64,000 nucleotides of DNA, taken from contig NZ_RAZT01000013.1 of NCBI RefSeq assembly GCF_003626635.1, positions 62,001 to 126,000 on the forward strand, written 5' to 3'. This stretch comes from Micromonospora musae (GTDB lineage Bacteria; Actinomycetota; Actinomycetes; Mycobacteriales; Micromonosporaceae). Of this stretch, positions 15,520 to 25,506 are shown piece after piece. The notes under the pieces are model-generated. The model was not told where the DNA came from. It searched no databases and worked only from the letters and a program-made list of their open reading frames with translations. Numbering within the stretch: the stretch's first letter is position 1; every line of letters starts with the position of its first letter. Both the position numbers and the translations under genes were made by a program.

Positions 15520-16827
15520 TCAGGCCGGTACCGGCGCCAGCCCCTCCGTGCGGCCGCTCTCCGCCGGCTCCGGGTCGACGAGCTCGCGCCGGCCGGCCGA
15601 GTCGTAGGCGGTCCGGTCGAGGGTGCCCTCGCGAGCCGCGACGACCGTCGGCACGAGCGCCTGACCGGCCACGTTCGTGGCGGTGCGCATCATGTCCAGG
15701 ATCGGGTCGATGGCCAGCAGCAGCCCGGCGCCGGCCAGCGGCAGGCCGAGCGTGCTGAGGGTCAGGGTGAGCATCACCGTCGCACCGGTCAGACCGGCGG
15801 TGGCCGCCGAACCGATCACCGAGACGAACGCGATCAGCAGGTAGTCGCCGACCCCGAGGTGGATGCCGAAGACCTGAGCCACGAAGATCGCGGCGAGCGC
15901 CGGGTAGATCGCGGCGCAGCCGTCCATCTTGGTGGTCGCGCCGAACGGCACCGCGAACGAGGCGTACTCACGGGGCACACCGAGCCGCTCGACGGCCTTC
16001 TGGGTGACCGGCATGGTGCCGACCGAGGAGCGCGACACGAAGCCCAGCTCGATGGCGGGCCAGGCGCCGGCGTAGAAGCGCAGCGGGTTGAGCCGGCCGG
16101 CGCCCAGCAGCACCAGCGGGTAGACCACCAGCAGCACGATCGCGCAGCCGATGTAGACCGCCGTGGTGAACTTGGCCAGCGGGGCCAGCAGGTCCCAGCC
16201 GTACGAGGCGATGGCGTTGCCGATCAGGCCGAGGGTGCCGATCGGGGCGAGCCGGATCACCCACCAGAGCGCCTTCTGGATGATCTCCAGCAGGGAGCGG
16301 TTGAGCGCCACGAACGGCTCGGCCTTCTCACCGATCAGCATCGCGGCCGCGCCGACGACGAGCGCCAGGAAGACGATCTGGAGCACGTTGCCCTCGACGA
16401 AGGCCCCGATCGGGTTGGTCGGCACGATGCCGGTGAGGAAGTCCGTCCAGGAGCCGGTGTGCTTCGGCTCGGTGGCGCCGGCGAGGTCCAGCGTGACGCC
16501 CCGGCCCGGGTTGGTGAGCAGGCCGAGGCCGATGCCGACGCCCACCGCGATCAGCGCGGTGATGCCGAACCAGAGCAGCGTCTTGACCGCCAGCCGGGCG
16601 GCGTTGGCCACGCCACGCAGGCTGACCACGCTGACCACGATCGCGGTGAAGACCAGCGGCGGCACGGCGAGCTTCAGCAGCTGGACGAAGAGGCTGCCGA
16701 TGGTGTGCAGGGTCTCGGTCAGCCAGCCGAGGTCGTTGGAGCGGGCGAGGAAGCCGAGCGCCACGCCGAGGACGAGGCCGAGAAGGATCTGCACGGAGAA
16801 GGGAATCTTGCGCAGGGCGATAGGCAT
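15520..16827 (-). CDS. Dicarboxylate/amino acid:cation symporter (DAACS family)
   Basis: A 435-residue membrane protein that imports acidic amino acids, C4-dicarboxylates or cystine with H+ or Na+. Family marks are the serine-rich re-entrant loop SRSSVGTMPVTQ near residue 265 and the segment GATTKMDGCAAIYPALAAIF, the counterpart of the NMDGT cation motif (here KMDGC). Roughly eight helices and two hairpins are predicted. Start ATG 16827 (MPIALRKIPFSVQ) fits the family; no Shine-Dalgarno is visible. A 29-codon leader peptide with two Cys codons lies 41 bp upstream on the same strand, which suggests attenuation and makes cystine a candidate substrate (inference). Confidence 0.9.
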   Translation of the reverse strand: MPIALRKIPFSVQILLGLVLGVALGFLARSNDLGWLTETLHTIGSLFVQLLKLAVPPLVFTAIVVSVVSLRGVANAARLAVKTLLWFGITALIAVGVGIGLGLLTNPGRGVTLDLAGATEPKHTGSWTDFLTGIVPTNPIGAFVEGNVLQIVFLALVVGAAAMLIGEKAEPFVALNRSLLEIIQKALWWVIRLAPIGTLGLIGNAIASYGWDLLAPLAKFTTAVYIGCAIVLLVVYPLVLLGAGRLNPLRFYAGAWPAIELGFVSRSSVGTMPVTQKAVERLGVPREYASFAVPFGATTKMDGCAAIYPALAAIFVAQVFGIHLGVGDYLLIAFVSVIGSAATAGLTGATVMLTLTLSTLGLPLAGAGLLLAIDPILDMMRTATNVAGQALVPTVVAAREGTLDRTAYDSAGRRELVDPEPAESGRTEGLAPVPA

Positions 16828-16868
16828 GGAGATGTGTCCAAGGTCTGGTGAGTCGGTCGGGGGCAGCG

Positions 16869-16958
16869 TCAGAGAGCAGGCTGCGCCGGACAGACGCCGC
16901 TGGCCTGCAGTCGAAGATCGACGTACAGGCGAACGGTCAGGCACCAGATGTTGGTCAT
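16869..16958 (-). CDS. Putative leader peptide upstream of the DAACS symporter
   Basis: A 29-residue open frame, too short for usual gene calling, starting MTNIWCLTVRLYVDL and ending GVCPAQPAL. It matches the pattern of actinobacterial leader peptides (xxLTxRLxVDLxRxxSAxCPA), which are generally found upstream of sulfur or amino acid uptake genes. It carries Cys at positions 6 and 23. It ends 41 bp before the symporter ATG. Ribosome stalling or read-out on it could control the symporter. Similarity was judged by eye from memory of the family pattern. Confidence 0.6.
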   Translation of the reverse strand: MTNIWCLTVRLYVDLRLQASGVCPAQPAL

Positions 16959-17018
16959 CGCCGCCCGACGATACGCCCGGGACCCCGGAGGCGGAAGAGG
17001 CGAGCGCCGTGACGAACC

Positions 17019-17750
17019 TTACGAAGGTGGCCGTCGATGGTCGACACCCGCTGACGAGGGTGGATCCCGGTCGCCGTCGCCCGTTGCGCCGGCCCCGCCC
17101 GTTCTGACGAGCCCGACCGGGGGACCCCTGAAGCCGAGCACGACGGCCGTGGCCACTCCCCAGAGCACCGCGACGGCGAGCACCACCCGCTCCAGCACGC
17201 CCACCAGGCCCCCGCGACCGACCAGCAGCATCGCCAGACCGACCGTCGCGCAGAGCGGCAGCGCGACCGCCGCCGCACCGGCGGCGAGCCCCCGCAGCCG
17301 CCGGTCGGCGTCCCGGTGCAGGGCGACCGCGACCATCGCGAGGACGATCGCGCCGGTGGCCGTGATGCTCGCGCCGCCGTGTACCAGGTCGCCGACCGTG
17401 GCGCGTTCGAACGGCGGCAGCGGACAGCCCACGCTGCACGTCACCGTGCCGGAGAGCGCCGTGCTCAGGCTGCCGGCACCGAGCAGCGCGGCGGCCAACC
17501 GCAGCTGCGGCGGCAACGCGGCGGCGAGCAGCAGCACGCCGGCAGCGAGGGCGTACACCCCGATCCGGTAGGTCAGGGCATGGCCGCTGCCGGCGATGCC
17601 GGCCTCGCTCACGTACCCGACGAAACCCGGGCCGGGTCCGGCGAGCACCGCGATGGTGACGGCGGCCGTCCCGGCGAGGATGCAGCCGGCGGCGGCCGAC
17701 GCGGCGGCGGCACGCGGCGTGGGCGGCCCGGGCCGGTCCGGCTCAGCCAC
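17019..17750 (-). CDS. DUF998-type integral membrane protein
   Basis: About 243 residues with six predicted helices, starting VAEPDRPGPPTPRAA then AGCILAGTAAVTIAVLAG. The middle contains SLSTALSGTVTCSVGCPLPPFERATVGDLVHGGA in overlapping short pieces, the conserved DUF998 loop with a Cys pair and an H-containing segment. Function is unknown. The start is GTG 17750, overlapping the stop of the GST-like gene by 8 bases, so the two are translationally coupled. This implies a joint role, perhaps membrane redox protection, which cannot be shown here. Confidence 0.75.
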   Translation of the reverse strand: MAEPDRPGPPTPRAAAASAAAGCILAGTAAVTIAVLAGPGPGFVGYVSEAGIAGSGHALTYRIGVYALAAGVLLLAAALPPQLRLAAALLGAGSLSTALSGTVTCSVGCPLPPFERATVGDLVHGGASITATGAIVLAMVAVALHRDADRRLRGLAAGAAAVALPLCATVGLAMLLVGRGGLVGVLERVVLAVAVLWGVATAVVLGFRGPPVGLVRTGGAGATGDGDRDPPSSAGVDHRRPPS

Positions 17751-18708
17751 GCCCGTGCGGCGTGGTCCAGCCGGAGGTGTCCGGGCCGAGCGGGACGATC
17801 CCGGTCGGATTGATCTCGCGGTGGGTGGCGTAGTAGTGCCGCTTGATGTGGTCGAAGTCCACCGTCTCGCCGAAGCCGGGCGTGGCGAACAGGTCACGGG
17901 CGTACGCCCAGAGCACCGGCAGTTCGGTGAGCTTCTGCCGGTTGCACTTGAAGTGCCCGTGGTACGCCACGTCGAAGCGGACCAGCGTGGTGAAGAGCCG
18001 GACGTCGGCCTCGGTGATCGAGTCGCCCATCAGGTAGCGCCGCCCGGCCAGCCGCTCCGACAGTGCGTCCAACCGGGCGAAGAGCGCCGTGTACGCCTCG
18101 TCGTACGCCTCCTGAGAGGTGGCGAAGCCACACCGGTAGACGCCGTTGTTGACGTCCCGGTGGATCTCCGCCATCAACGCGTTCATCTCCGGCCGCAGCT
18201 CCACCGGGTAGAGGTCGGGCGCGTCCGGGGCGTGCAGACGCCGCCACTCGGTGGAGAGGTCCAGGGTGAGCTGCGGGTAGTCGTTGGTGACGACCCGCCC
18301 GGTGACCGTGTCGATCAGTGCGGGCACGGTCACCCGACCGGAGTAGTCCGGGTCGGTGGCGAGGTACGCCTCGGAGAGGAAGCCGATACCGAGCACCGGG
18401 TCGAACCCGTCCGGGTCGAGGGCGAACCGCCAGCCCCGCTCGTCGCGGATCGGGTCGACGGTGCCCAGCGAGATGACGTCCTCCAGGCCGAGCAGGCTCC
18501 GGACGATCCGGGCCCGATGCGCCCACGGGCAGGCACGGCACCAGATCAGCCGGTAACGGCCGGCCTCCAGCGGCCAACGCCCCTGCTCGTCCGGCCCGCC
18601 ACCGGGTGGGGACGTCGAGTGCGGGGTGACCCGGTCGGTGAACCGGTTGGCCTGGCGGACGAACTCGCCGCTCGCACCGACTTCCGCGTTGAACTGGGCC
18701 CGGGCCAT
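17743..18708 (-). CDS. Xi-class glutathione S-transferase / glutathionyl-hydroquinone reductase family
   Basis: A 321-residue thioredoxin-fold transferase. WCRACPWAHRARI (residues ~56-68) contains the CPWAHR active-site motif of the Xi class, which reduces glutathionyl-hydroquinones. RYLMGDSITEADVRLFTTLVRFD is the family helical-domain signature, and YYATHREINPTGIVP closes it. Actinobacteria usually lack glutathione and make mycothiol, so the natural thiol partner may be mycothiol or another thiol; this is inference. It is the first gene of a pair with DUF998, and is divergent from the thiolase gene at 18835. Confidence 0.88.
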   Translation of the reverse strand: MARAQFNAEVGASGEFVRQANRFTDRVTPHSTSPPGGGPDEQGRWPLEAGRYRLIWCRACPWAHRARIVRSLLGLEDVISLGTVDPIRDERGWRFALDPDGFDPVLGIGFLSEAYLATDPDYSGRVTVPALIDTVTGRVVTNDYPQLTLDLSTEWRRLHAPDAPDLYPVELRPEMNALMAEIHRDVNNGVYRCGFATSQEAYDEAYTALFARLDALSERLAGRRYLMGDSITEADVRLFTTLVRFDVAYHGHFKCNRQKLTELPVLWAYARDLFATPGFGETVDFDHIKRHYYATHREINPTGIVPLGPDTSGWTTPHGRG

Positions 18709-18834
18709 GCCGTCAACCTATCCGTTCCGGCCGCCGATATCCTGGCGGCCGGGCGTTCCCCGCGACCCGGTGGACGCTCGACCCCCGTCCCCCCACCCCG
18801 AGGACCTGCCTCTCCCACCCCCGGAGGACTCGCG

Positions 18835-20040
<1,206 letters not shown>

Positions 20041-20148
20041 AGTGTTCTTCACCACACCCTCAGCGGGTCGGCCCGTGGGCCGCCGCCTGCCGGCGCGCAT
20101 CCCGAGGCCGGTGCCGACCCGCGCGGCGAAGAACTGGGGAGCGCGCAG

Positions 20149-20958
20149 ATGCCGGACGGACCTTCGACCGAGATCGACCTGACCCGGCCGAGCGCCGCCC
20201 GGGTGTACGACTACTTCCTGGGCGGGGCGCACAACTTCGAGATCGACAGGCGGCTCGCCGAGCAGATCGCGGCGATGACGCCGCACCTGCCGGCCACCAT
20301 GCGGTCGGGGCGTGAGTTCCTGCGCCGGGCAGTGCGGGTCCTGCTGGACGCGGGCATCGACCAGTTCCTCGACATCGGCTCCGGCATCCCCACCGTGGGC
20401 AACGTGCACGAGGTGGCCCAGCGGGCCGACCCGAAGGCGCGAGTGGTCTATGTGGACATCGACCCGGTGGCGGTCGCGCACAGCCGTGAGCTGCTCGCCG
20501 GCAACGAGCTGACCACCGTCGTCCACGCGGACCTGCGGGAGCCGGAGCGGATCCTCGCCGAGGCTCGCGGCCTGCTCGACCTGGGCCGTCCGGTCGGCAT
20601 CCTGCTCGCCGGGGTGGTGCACTTCGTTCCGGACGCGGACCGCCCCGCCGACCTCCTCGCCACCCTGCGGGCCGCCGCCGCGCCCGGCAGCCACCTGGTG
20701 ATCTCCCACTCGACCTTCGAGGACCAGCCGCAGGAGATGCTCGACGCGCAGCGGTTGTCGGCGCGCACCGACACGGAGATCACCCTGCGTTCGCGGGCCG
20801 AGGTCACGGGGCTCTTCGGCGACTGGACGCTCCTCGATCCCGGCGTGGTGCACATGCCCCTCTGGCGTCCCGACGCCCCGTCCGACGTGGACGATCACCC
20901 CGAGCGGTTCGGCGCGTTCTGTGGGGTGGCGCGCCACGACCGGCCCCTCGCGGGCTGA
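20149..20958 (+). CDS. SAM-dependent methyltransferase (DUF574 / Methyltransf_19 family)
   Basis: A 269-residue Rossmann methyltransferase of an actinobacteria-rich family. The N-terminal hallmark PSAARVYDYFLGGAHNFEID is present near residue 14, and FLDIGSGIPT (near residue 73) is SAM motif I. VYVDIDPVAVAH ends in the acidic residue that holds the ribose hydroxyls. Its substrates are not established; Streptomyces genomes hold many copies. Shine-Dalgarno GGGGAG precedes ATG 20149. The PAS-GGDEF-EAL gene starts 5 bp after its stop, so the two are probably an operon. Confidence 0.9.
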   Translation: MPDGPSTEIDLTRPSAARVYDYFLGGAHNFEIDRRLAEQIAAMTPHLPATMRSGREFLRRAVRVLLDAGIDQFLDIGSGIPTVGNVHEVAQRADPKARVVYVDIDPVAVAHSRELLAGNELTTVVHADLREPERILAEARGLLDLGRPVGILLAGVVHFVPDADRPADLLATLRAAAAPGSHLVISHSTFEDQPQEMLDAQRLSARTDTEITLRSRAEVTGLFGDWTLLDPGVVHMPLWRPDAPSDVDDHPERFGAFCGVARHDRPLAG

Positions 20959-20963
20959 CCGTC

Positions 20964-23129
20964 GTGGCCGGCGTCCCGGACTCCACCGGAGACGACGTCA
21001 GCCTCTCCGGCGCACAGGGGTACGCCGCCGAGTGGGCCGGCGCCGCACGCCGCTTCGGCTTCGTGCCGCTCAGCGCGACCGAGACCGAGCGGCTGCTGCT
21101 CGTGCACACCGTGCGGCTCGCGCAGGCGCTGCGCGCCGAGCCCTTCTCCGACCAGCCGGCCGCGGACGTCGGACGGGCACTGGTCGAGGCGCACCTGACC
21201 GAACCGCGGTTGCTGGAGTGGTCGGTTCGCGCCCTCGGCGAGAACCTCGCGGCCCGGGCGCTGCCCGCCCGAGCGGCCGCGCGGGACACCTCCGAGCGGG
21301 TCGCGGGGCTGCAGGGCGCGCTCGCCGCCGGCTTCGCCCGCGCGCTGCGCGACCGTACCTTCGCCCAGCAGGAGCGGATCGCCCGCTCGGCCTGGCAGGC
21401 GCGCGACCAGGTGGAACGGGCACTGCGCGACAGCGAGGCGCGGTTCCGGGCGGTCTTCACCGGCGCGGCGATCGGGATCGGCATCGCCGACCTCGACGGC
21501 CGGATCATCGAGGTGAACCAGTCGTTCGCGGACATGCTCGGGTACGCGGTGGAGGAGCTGCGCCACGTCAACGTGGCCTCGCTCTTCCACGCCGACGACG
21601 CCGCCGGGATGCGGGAGCTCTACCAGGGGCTCATCGACGGCGAGCGCGACTCGGTCCGGGTGGAGAAGCGCTACCACCGAAAGGACGGCAGCAGCCTCTG
21701 GACCGACCTGGCCGTCTCACTCGTCCGGCACGACGACGGCCGACCACGGTTCACCGTCGCGATGATCGAGGACATCACCGAGCGGTACGCGTTGCAGCAG
21801 CGGCTCCGCTTCCAGGCGCTGCACGATCCGCTCACCGGGCTGCCCAACCGGACCCTCTTCTTCGAGACGCTGGGCCGGCTCCTCGACACCGCCGGCCCGG
21901 AGCAGCGGGTCGGCGTCTGCTTCCTCGACCTCGACGGGTTCAAGGCGATCAACGACAGCCTCGGGCACGACCTGGGCGACAACCTGCTCGTCGTGATCGC
22001 CCGCCGGCTCGCCGACTGCGTCGCCGACCACGGACACCTCGTCGCCCGGATGGGAGGCGACGAGTTCGTCATCCTGGTCGACGGCGGCGACGGGCTCGAC
22101 GACGCGGTGGCCGTGGCGGACGCGGCGCTGGCCGCGGTCGCCACCCCGGTGTACATCGGCGACCAGCAGCTCACCGTCTCGGCGAGCGTCGGCATCGTCG
22201 AGTGCCCGGCGGGCGAGACCAACGCGTCGGATCTGATGAAGGCCGCGGACACCACCCTCTACTGGGCGAAGGCCGAGGGGCGCGGCCGGTGGGCCGTCTA
22301 CGACCCGGAACGCAGCGCCCGGGAGATCGCCCGCTCGTCGCTGGCCGCGAAGCTGCCCACCGCGCTGGACCGGGGCGAGTTCGTGCTCCGTTACCAGCCG
22401 ATCGTGTCTCTGCTCGAAGGTCGGATGCTCGCCGTCGAGGCGTTGGTCCGCTGGCAGCACCCCGAACTGGGGTTGCTCGGACCGGACCGGTTCATCGGGC
22501 TGGCCGAGGAGACCGGGTTGATCGTCCGGCTCGGCGAGTGGGTGCTCCGGCGGGCCTGCCGTGACGCGGAGCAGTGGCGGCGCGGTTTCCCGGACGCCCG
22601 GTTGGTGGTGAGCGTCAACCTGGCCGCCCGGCAGACCGACGACCCGACGATCGTGGAGACGGTCGCGGACGCGCTGGCCTCCAGCGGGCTGCCGGCCGAG
22701 CTGCTGCAGCTGGAGTTGACCGAGAGCGCGGTGATGGGCACCGCGGGGGAGCCGCTGCGCGCGCTGCACCGGCTCGCGGCGCTGGGCGTACGGCTGGCCA
22801 TCGACGACTTCGGCACCGGTTACTCGAACCTCGCGTACCTGCGTCGGCTGCCGATCCACTGCCTGAAACTGGCCGGCCCGTTCGTCGAGGGCATCCGGGG
22901 TGACGACGCGGACGCGGTGGCCGACCGTCGGGACGAGCGCATCGTGGACGCGCTCGTCCGGTTGGCACACGCGCTGGAGCTGTGGGTGACCGCCGAGGCG
23001 GTGGAGACGGGCGTGCAGGCCGAGCGGCTCAGGGCGTTGCGCTGCGACACCGGTCAGGGGCGGCTCTTCGGCGCGCCGATGCCGGCCGACCGGATCGCGG
23101 CCCGGCTGGCCGGCGCGGAGGCGGCGTGA
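20964..23129 (+). CDS. PAS-GGDEF-EAL cyclic di-GMP signalling protein
   Basis: A 721-residue soluble protein with no membrane helices. The N-terminal ~150 residues are helical and of unknown family. A PAS domain follows (about 150-275; FRAVFTGAAIGIGIADLDGR, then a PAC-like end at VAMIEDITER). The GGDEF domain has an intact MGGDEFVILVDGG motif near residue 364 but no RxxD inhibitory site before it. The EAL domain (from ~455) keeps EALVRW, ELTES and DDFGTGYSN, plus a late TAEAVET. The usual KID segment reads KLAG, so phosphodiesterase activity should be tested. It probably makes or degrades c-di-GMP in response to a PAS-sensed signal. Start GTG 20964. Confidence 0.9.
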   Translation: MAGVPDSTGDDVSLSGAQGYAAEWAGAARRFGFVPLSATETERLLLVHTVRLAQALRAEPFSDQPAADVGRALVEAHLTEPRLLEWSVRALGENLAARALPARAAARDTSERVAGLQGALAAGFARALRDRTFAQQERIARSAWQARDQVERALRDSEARFRAVFTGAAIGIGIADLDGRIIEVNQSFADMLGYAVEELRHVNVASLFHADDAAGMRELYQGLIDGERDSVRVEKRYHRKDGSSLWTDLAVSLVRHDDGRPRFTVAMIEDITERYALQQRLRFQALHDPLTGLPNRTLFFETLGRLLDTAGPEQRVGVCFLDLDGFKAINDSLGHDLGDNLLVVIARRLADCVADHGHLVARMGGDEFVILVDGGDGLDDAVAVADAALAAVATPVYIGDQQLTVSASVGIVECPAGETNASDLMKAADTTLYWAKAEGRGRWAVYDPERSAREIARSSLAAKLPTALDRGEFVLRYQPIVSLLEGRMLAVEALVRWQHPELGLLGPDRFIGLAEETGLIVRLGEWVLRRACRDAEQWRRGFPDARLVVSVNLAARQTDDPTIVETVADALASSGLPAELLQLELTESAVMGTAGEPLRALHRLAALGVRLAIDDFGTGYSNLAYLRRLPIHCLKLAGPFVEGIRGDDADAVADRRDERIVDALVRLAHALELWVTAEAVETGVQAERLRALRCDTGQGRLFGAPMPADRIAARLAGAEAA

Positions 23130-23306
23130 GCCCCGCCGGCGTCCGGCCGGTGCGGCGATGGTCCCGGGTGAGCGGGGGAGGACCCGACGGCCGCCGGTAC
23201 GGGTGAGGATTGAGTCGGCGCGTCCGGCGACCACTGACGCAACGGCTCGGGCGTTCGGGCGTGCCGCGCTCGCCCGCCCCGTAGTCGCGAACGGAGGGTG
23301 GCTCCG

Positions 23307-23807
23307 ATGAGCCTGACGGATTCCGAGACCGCCGTGTCGGTGGTCGCGGCCCTGGCGATCCTGGCCGGGCTGGCCGGAGTGATCGTGCCGGGCCTGCCCG
23401 CGTTGCCGCTCTGCTGGGCCGGGGTGCTGCTCTGGGCGATCGTCGGCGGCACGGGCGGGGGGCGGTGGCTGGTGCTCGCCGCCGCGACGCTGGTCGCCGT
23501 CGGCGGCACCGTCGTCAAGTACGCCTGGCCGGGGCGCAACCTGAAACGCAGCGGCGTGCCCACCTCCTCACTGCTCGCCGGAGGGCTGCTCGGCCTGGTC
23601 GGCTTCTTCGTCATCCCCGTGATCGGGCTGGTGCTCGGTTTCGTGGCCGGGGTCTGGGTGGCGGAGCGGCTGCGGCTCGGTGACTCGCGGCTCGCCTGGC
23701 CGGCCACGAAGCGGGCGGTCGCGGCGGCCGGCCTGTCGATGCTGCTGGAGTTCCTCTCCGGGCTGGTGATCGCCGTGCTCTGGGTGCTCGGGCTGCTGTT
23801 CACCTGA
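23307..23807 (+). CDS. DUF456 family membrane protein
   Basis: A 166-residue protein with four to five hydrophobic helices. The conserved first segment AGLAGVIVPGLPALPLCWAG is the DUF456 hallmark, and GFFVIPVIGLVLGFVAGVWVAERLR is the second. The family is widespread in actinobacteria and of unknown function; small size and glycine-rich helices suggest a transport or membrane-organising role. ATG 23307 is chosen because ACGGAGGG lies 8 bp upstream. No partner gene is adjacent. Confidence 0.8.
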   Translation: MSLTDSETAVSVVAALAILAGLAGVIVPGLPALPLCWAGVLLWAIVGGTGGGRWLVLAAATLVAVGGTVVKYAWPGRNLKRSGVPTSSLLAGGLLGLVGFFVIPVIGLVLGFVAGVWVAERLRLGDSRLAWPATKRAVAAAGLSMLLEFLSGLVIAVLWVLGLLFT

Positions 23808-23918
23808 CCCGGGTGGCGCGGCCGCCGGCCGGGTCGCCCGTCTGCCCGGCACAGCGGCCGAGGAAAGCGAAAGGATGGCGGCTGCCGAGGAGACGGCGGC
23901 GACGCGGGGCCTGCGTCG

Positions 23919-23939
23919 CGTACGGCGGATCGCCGTACG
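23919..23939. terminator. Short perfect hairpin after DUF456
   Basis: CGTACGGCG and CGCCGTACG form a 9-bp perfect stem with a 3-nt loop, 112 bp after the DUF456 stop. It has no U-tract, so terminator function is uncertain. Confidence 0.4.
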
Positions 23940-24095
23940 GGTGAGAGAGAGGTGACCGCCCCGCGTCGCCGCGCTGCCGGGCGGTCCGAGCGCCCGGCGC
24001 TGGCCCGTGGCGATCGGGCCTGGTCACAGGCTCAAGGATGCGCCGCGGCGAGCCCGCGGGCAACCGGAATTCCGCTCCGCCTGGCGGCATGGGCA

Positions 24096-24124
24096 TTGAC
24101 GGCCGTCGGGTTTGCCAGTAGACC
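24096..24124 (+). promoter_or_regulatory. Candidate promoter of the GS-like/ALDH/SDR operon
   Basis: TTGACG (24096-24101) and TAGACC (24119-24124) are separated by 17 bp. The ATG at 24145 and its Shine-Dalgarno ATGGAGG follow immediately, giving a very short leader. Confidence 0.55.
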
Positions 24125-24144
24125 TTGGGAATGGAGGCCCGCCG

Positions 24145-25506
24145 ATGAGAGCACCCCTGACGCTGGAGCAGCTCCGGGTCGCCGTCGCCGAGCGGGAGAT
24201 CGACACCGTGGTGCTGGCGCTCGTCGACATGCAGGGCCGGCTGCAGGGCAAGAGGTTCCACGCCCCCTACTTCCTCGAGCACGTGGTCGGGCACGGCAGC
24301 GAGGGGTGCAACTACCTGCTCGCCGTCGACGTGGAGATGAACACCGTCGACGGCTACGCCATGTCGAGCTGGGAGCGGGGCTACGGCGACTTCGCGATGA
24401 AGGCCGACCTGGGCACGCTGCGCCGGGTGCCCTGGCAGCCGGGGACGGCGCTGCTCCTCGCCGACCTGGAGTGGCTGGACGGCTCCGGGCCGGTGGTCGC
24501 CTCGCCACGGCAGATCCTCCGCCAACAGCTCGACCGGCTGAGCCGGCACGGGCTGACCGCGTACGCCGGCACCGAGCTGGAGTTCGTGCTCTACCGCGAC
24601 TCGTACGAGGACGCCTGGCAGCGCGGCTACCGGGAGTTGACCCCGGCCAACCAGTACAACGTGGACTACTCGCTGCTCGGCACGGCCCGGGTGGAGCCGC
24701 CGCTGCGACGCATCCGCCTCGAGATGGCCGGCGCCGGGCTGACCCCGGAGAGCGCGAAGGGCGAGTGCAACCTCGGCCAGCACGAGATCGCCTTCCGCTA
24801 CGACGAGGCGGTCGCCTGCGCGGACCATCACGTCGTCTACAAGAACGGCGCGAAGGAGATCGCCGCCCAGGAGGGCATGGCGATCACCTTCATGGCGAAG
24901 CCGAACGCGCGGGAGGGCAGCTCCTGCCACATCCACTTCTCGCTGCGCGACGCCGACGGCGACCCGGCGCTGCTCGGCGACGGGCCGGCCCGGTTAAGCG
25001 TGACCGGCCGACGGGTGCTCGCCGGGCTGCTCGCCACCATGCGCGAGTTCAGCCTCTTCTTCGCCCCGAACATCAACTCGTACAAGCGCTACCAGCCGGG
25101 CTCGTTCGCACCCACCGCGCTGCACTGGGGCACCGACAACCGCACCTGCGCCCTGCGTCTGGTCGGGCACGGGGCGGATCTGCGGGTGGAGAACCGGGTG
25201 CCCGGCGCGGACGTGAACCCCTACCTGGCGATCGCCGCGCTGGTCGCCGGGGCGGTGTACGGCCTCGAGCGGGAGCTGGAGCTCGGCGAGGAGTGCACCG
25301 GCAACGCCTACGACGATCCGTCCGTCGAGCGGGTGCCGGGCACGCTGCGCGACGCGCTCGCCCTCTGGGAGTCCTCCGGGCCGGCCGCCGACGCCTTCGG
25401 CCCCGAGGTGGTCGCCCACTACGCCAACCACGCTCGGGTCGAGCTCGCCGCCTTCGACGCCGCGGTCACCGACTGGGAGCTCTTCCGTGGCTTCGAACGC
25501 CTCTGA
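24145..25506 (+). CDS. Glutamine synthetase family protein (gamma-glutamyl-amine synthetase type)
   Basis: A 453-residue member of the glutamine synthetase superfamily. The C-terminal catalytic domain has AGTELEFVLY (metal-binding Glu), SCHIHFSL (conserved His), FAPNINSYKRY (the strongly conserved glutamate-binding segment) and ENRVPGADVNPY (metal-binding Glu and Arg). The N-terminal beta-grasp domain starts with VVLALVDMQGRLQGK. Its context with an aldehyde dehydrogenase and an SDR suggests gamma-glutamylation of an amine such as a polyamine, ethanolamine or another monoamine (GlnA3/GlnA4-like), not ammonia assimilation; this is inference. ATG 24145 has ATGGAGG upstream. Its last 72 bp are duplicated downstream. 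Confidence 0.85.
   Translation: MRAPLTLEQLRVAVAEREIDTVVLALVDMQGRLQGKRFHAPYFLEHVVGHGSEGCNYLLAVDVEMNTVDGYAMSSWERGYGDFAMKADLGTLRRVPWQPGTALLLADLEWLDGSGPVVASPRQILRQQLDRLSRHGLTAYAGTELEFVLYRDSYEDAWQRGYRELTPANQYNVDYSLLGTARVEPPLRRIRLEMAGAGLTPESAKGECNLGQHEIAFRYDEAVACADHHVVYKNGAKEIAAQEGMAITFMAKPNAREGSSCHIHFSLRDADGDPALLGDGPARLSVTGRRVLAGLLATMREFSLFFAPNINSYKRYQPGSFAPTALHWGTDNRTCALRLVGHGADLRVENRVPGADVNPYLAIAALVAGAVYGLERELELGEECTGNAYDDPSVERVPGTLRDALALWESSGPAADAFGPEVVAHYANHARVELAAFDAAVTDWELFRGFERL

Larger units (their letters stand above)
23808..24144. other. Intergenic region before the amine-catabolism operon
   Basis: No gene is supported here. It contains a hairpin CGTACGGCG-GAT-CGCCGTACG (23919-23939) and, near its end, a candidate promoter (24096-24124). 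The rest shows no recognisable structure. Confidence 0.6.

Noticed and set aside
23206..23254. Degenerate relative of the 14.25-kb GATC hairpin
   Set aside because: A few words (AGGATTG, TGACGCAA) are shared, but the arms no longer pair and the GATC caps are missing, so chance similarity cannot be excluded.
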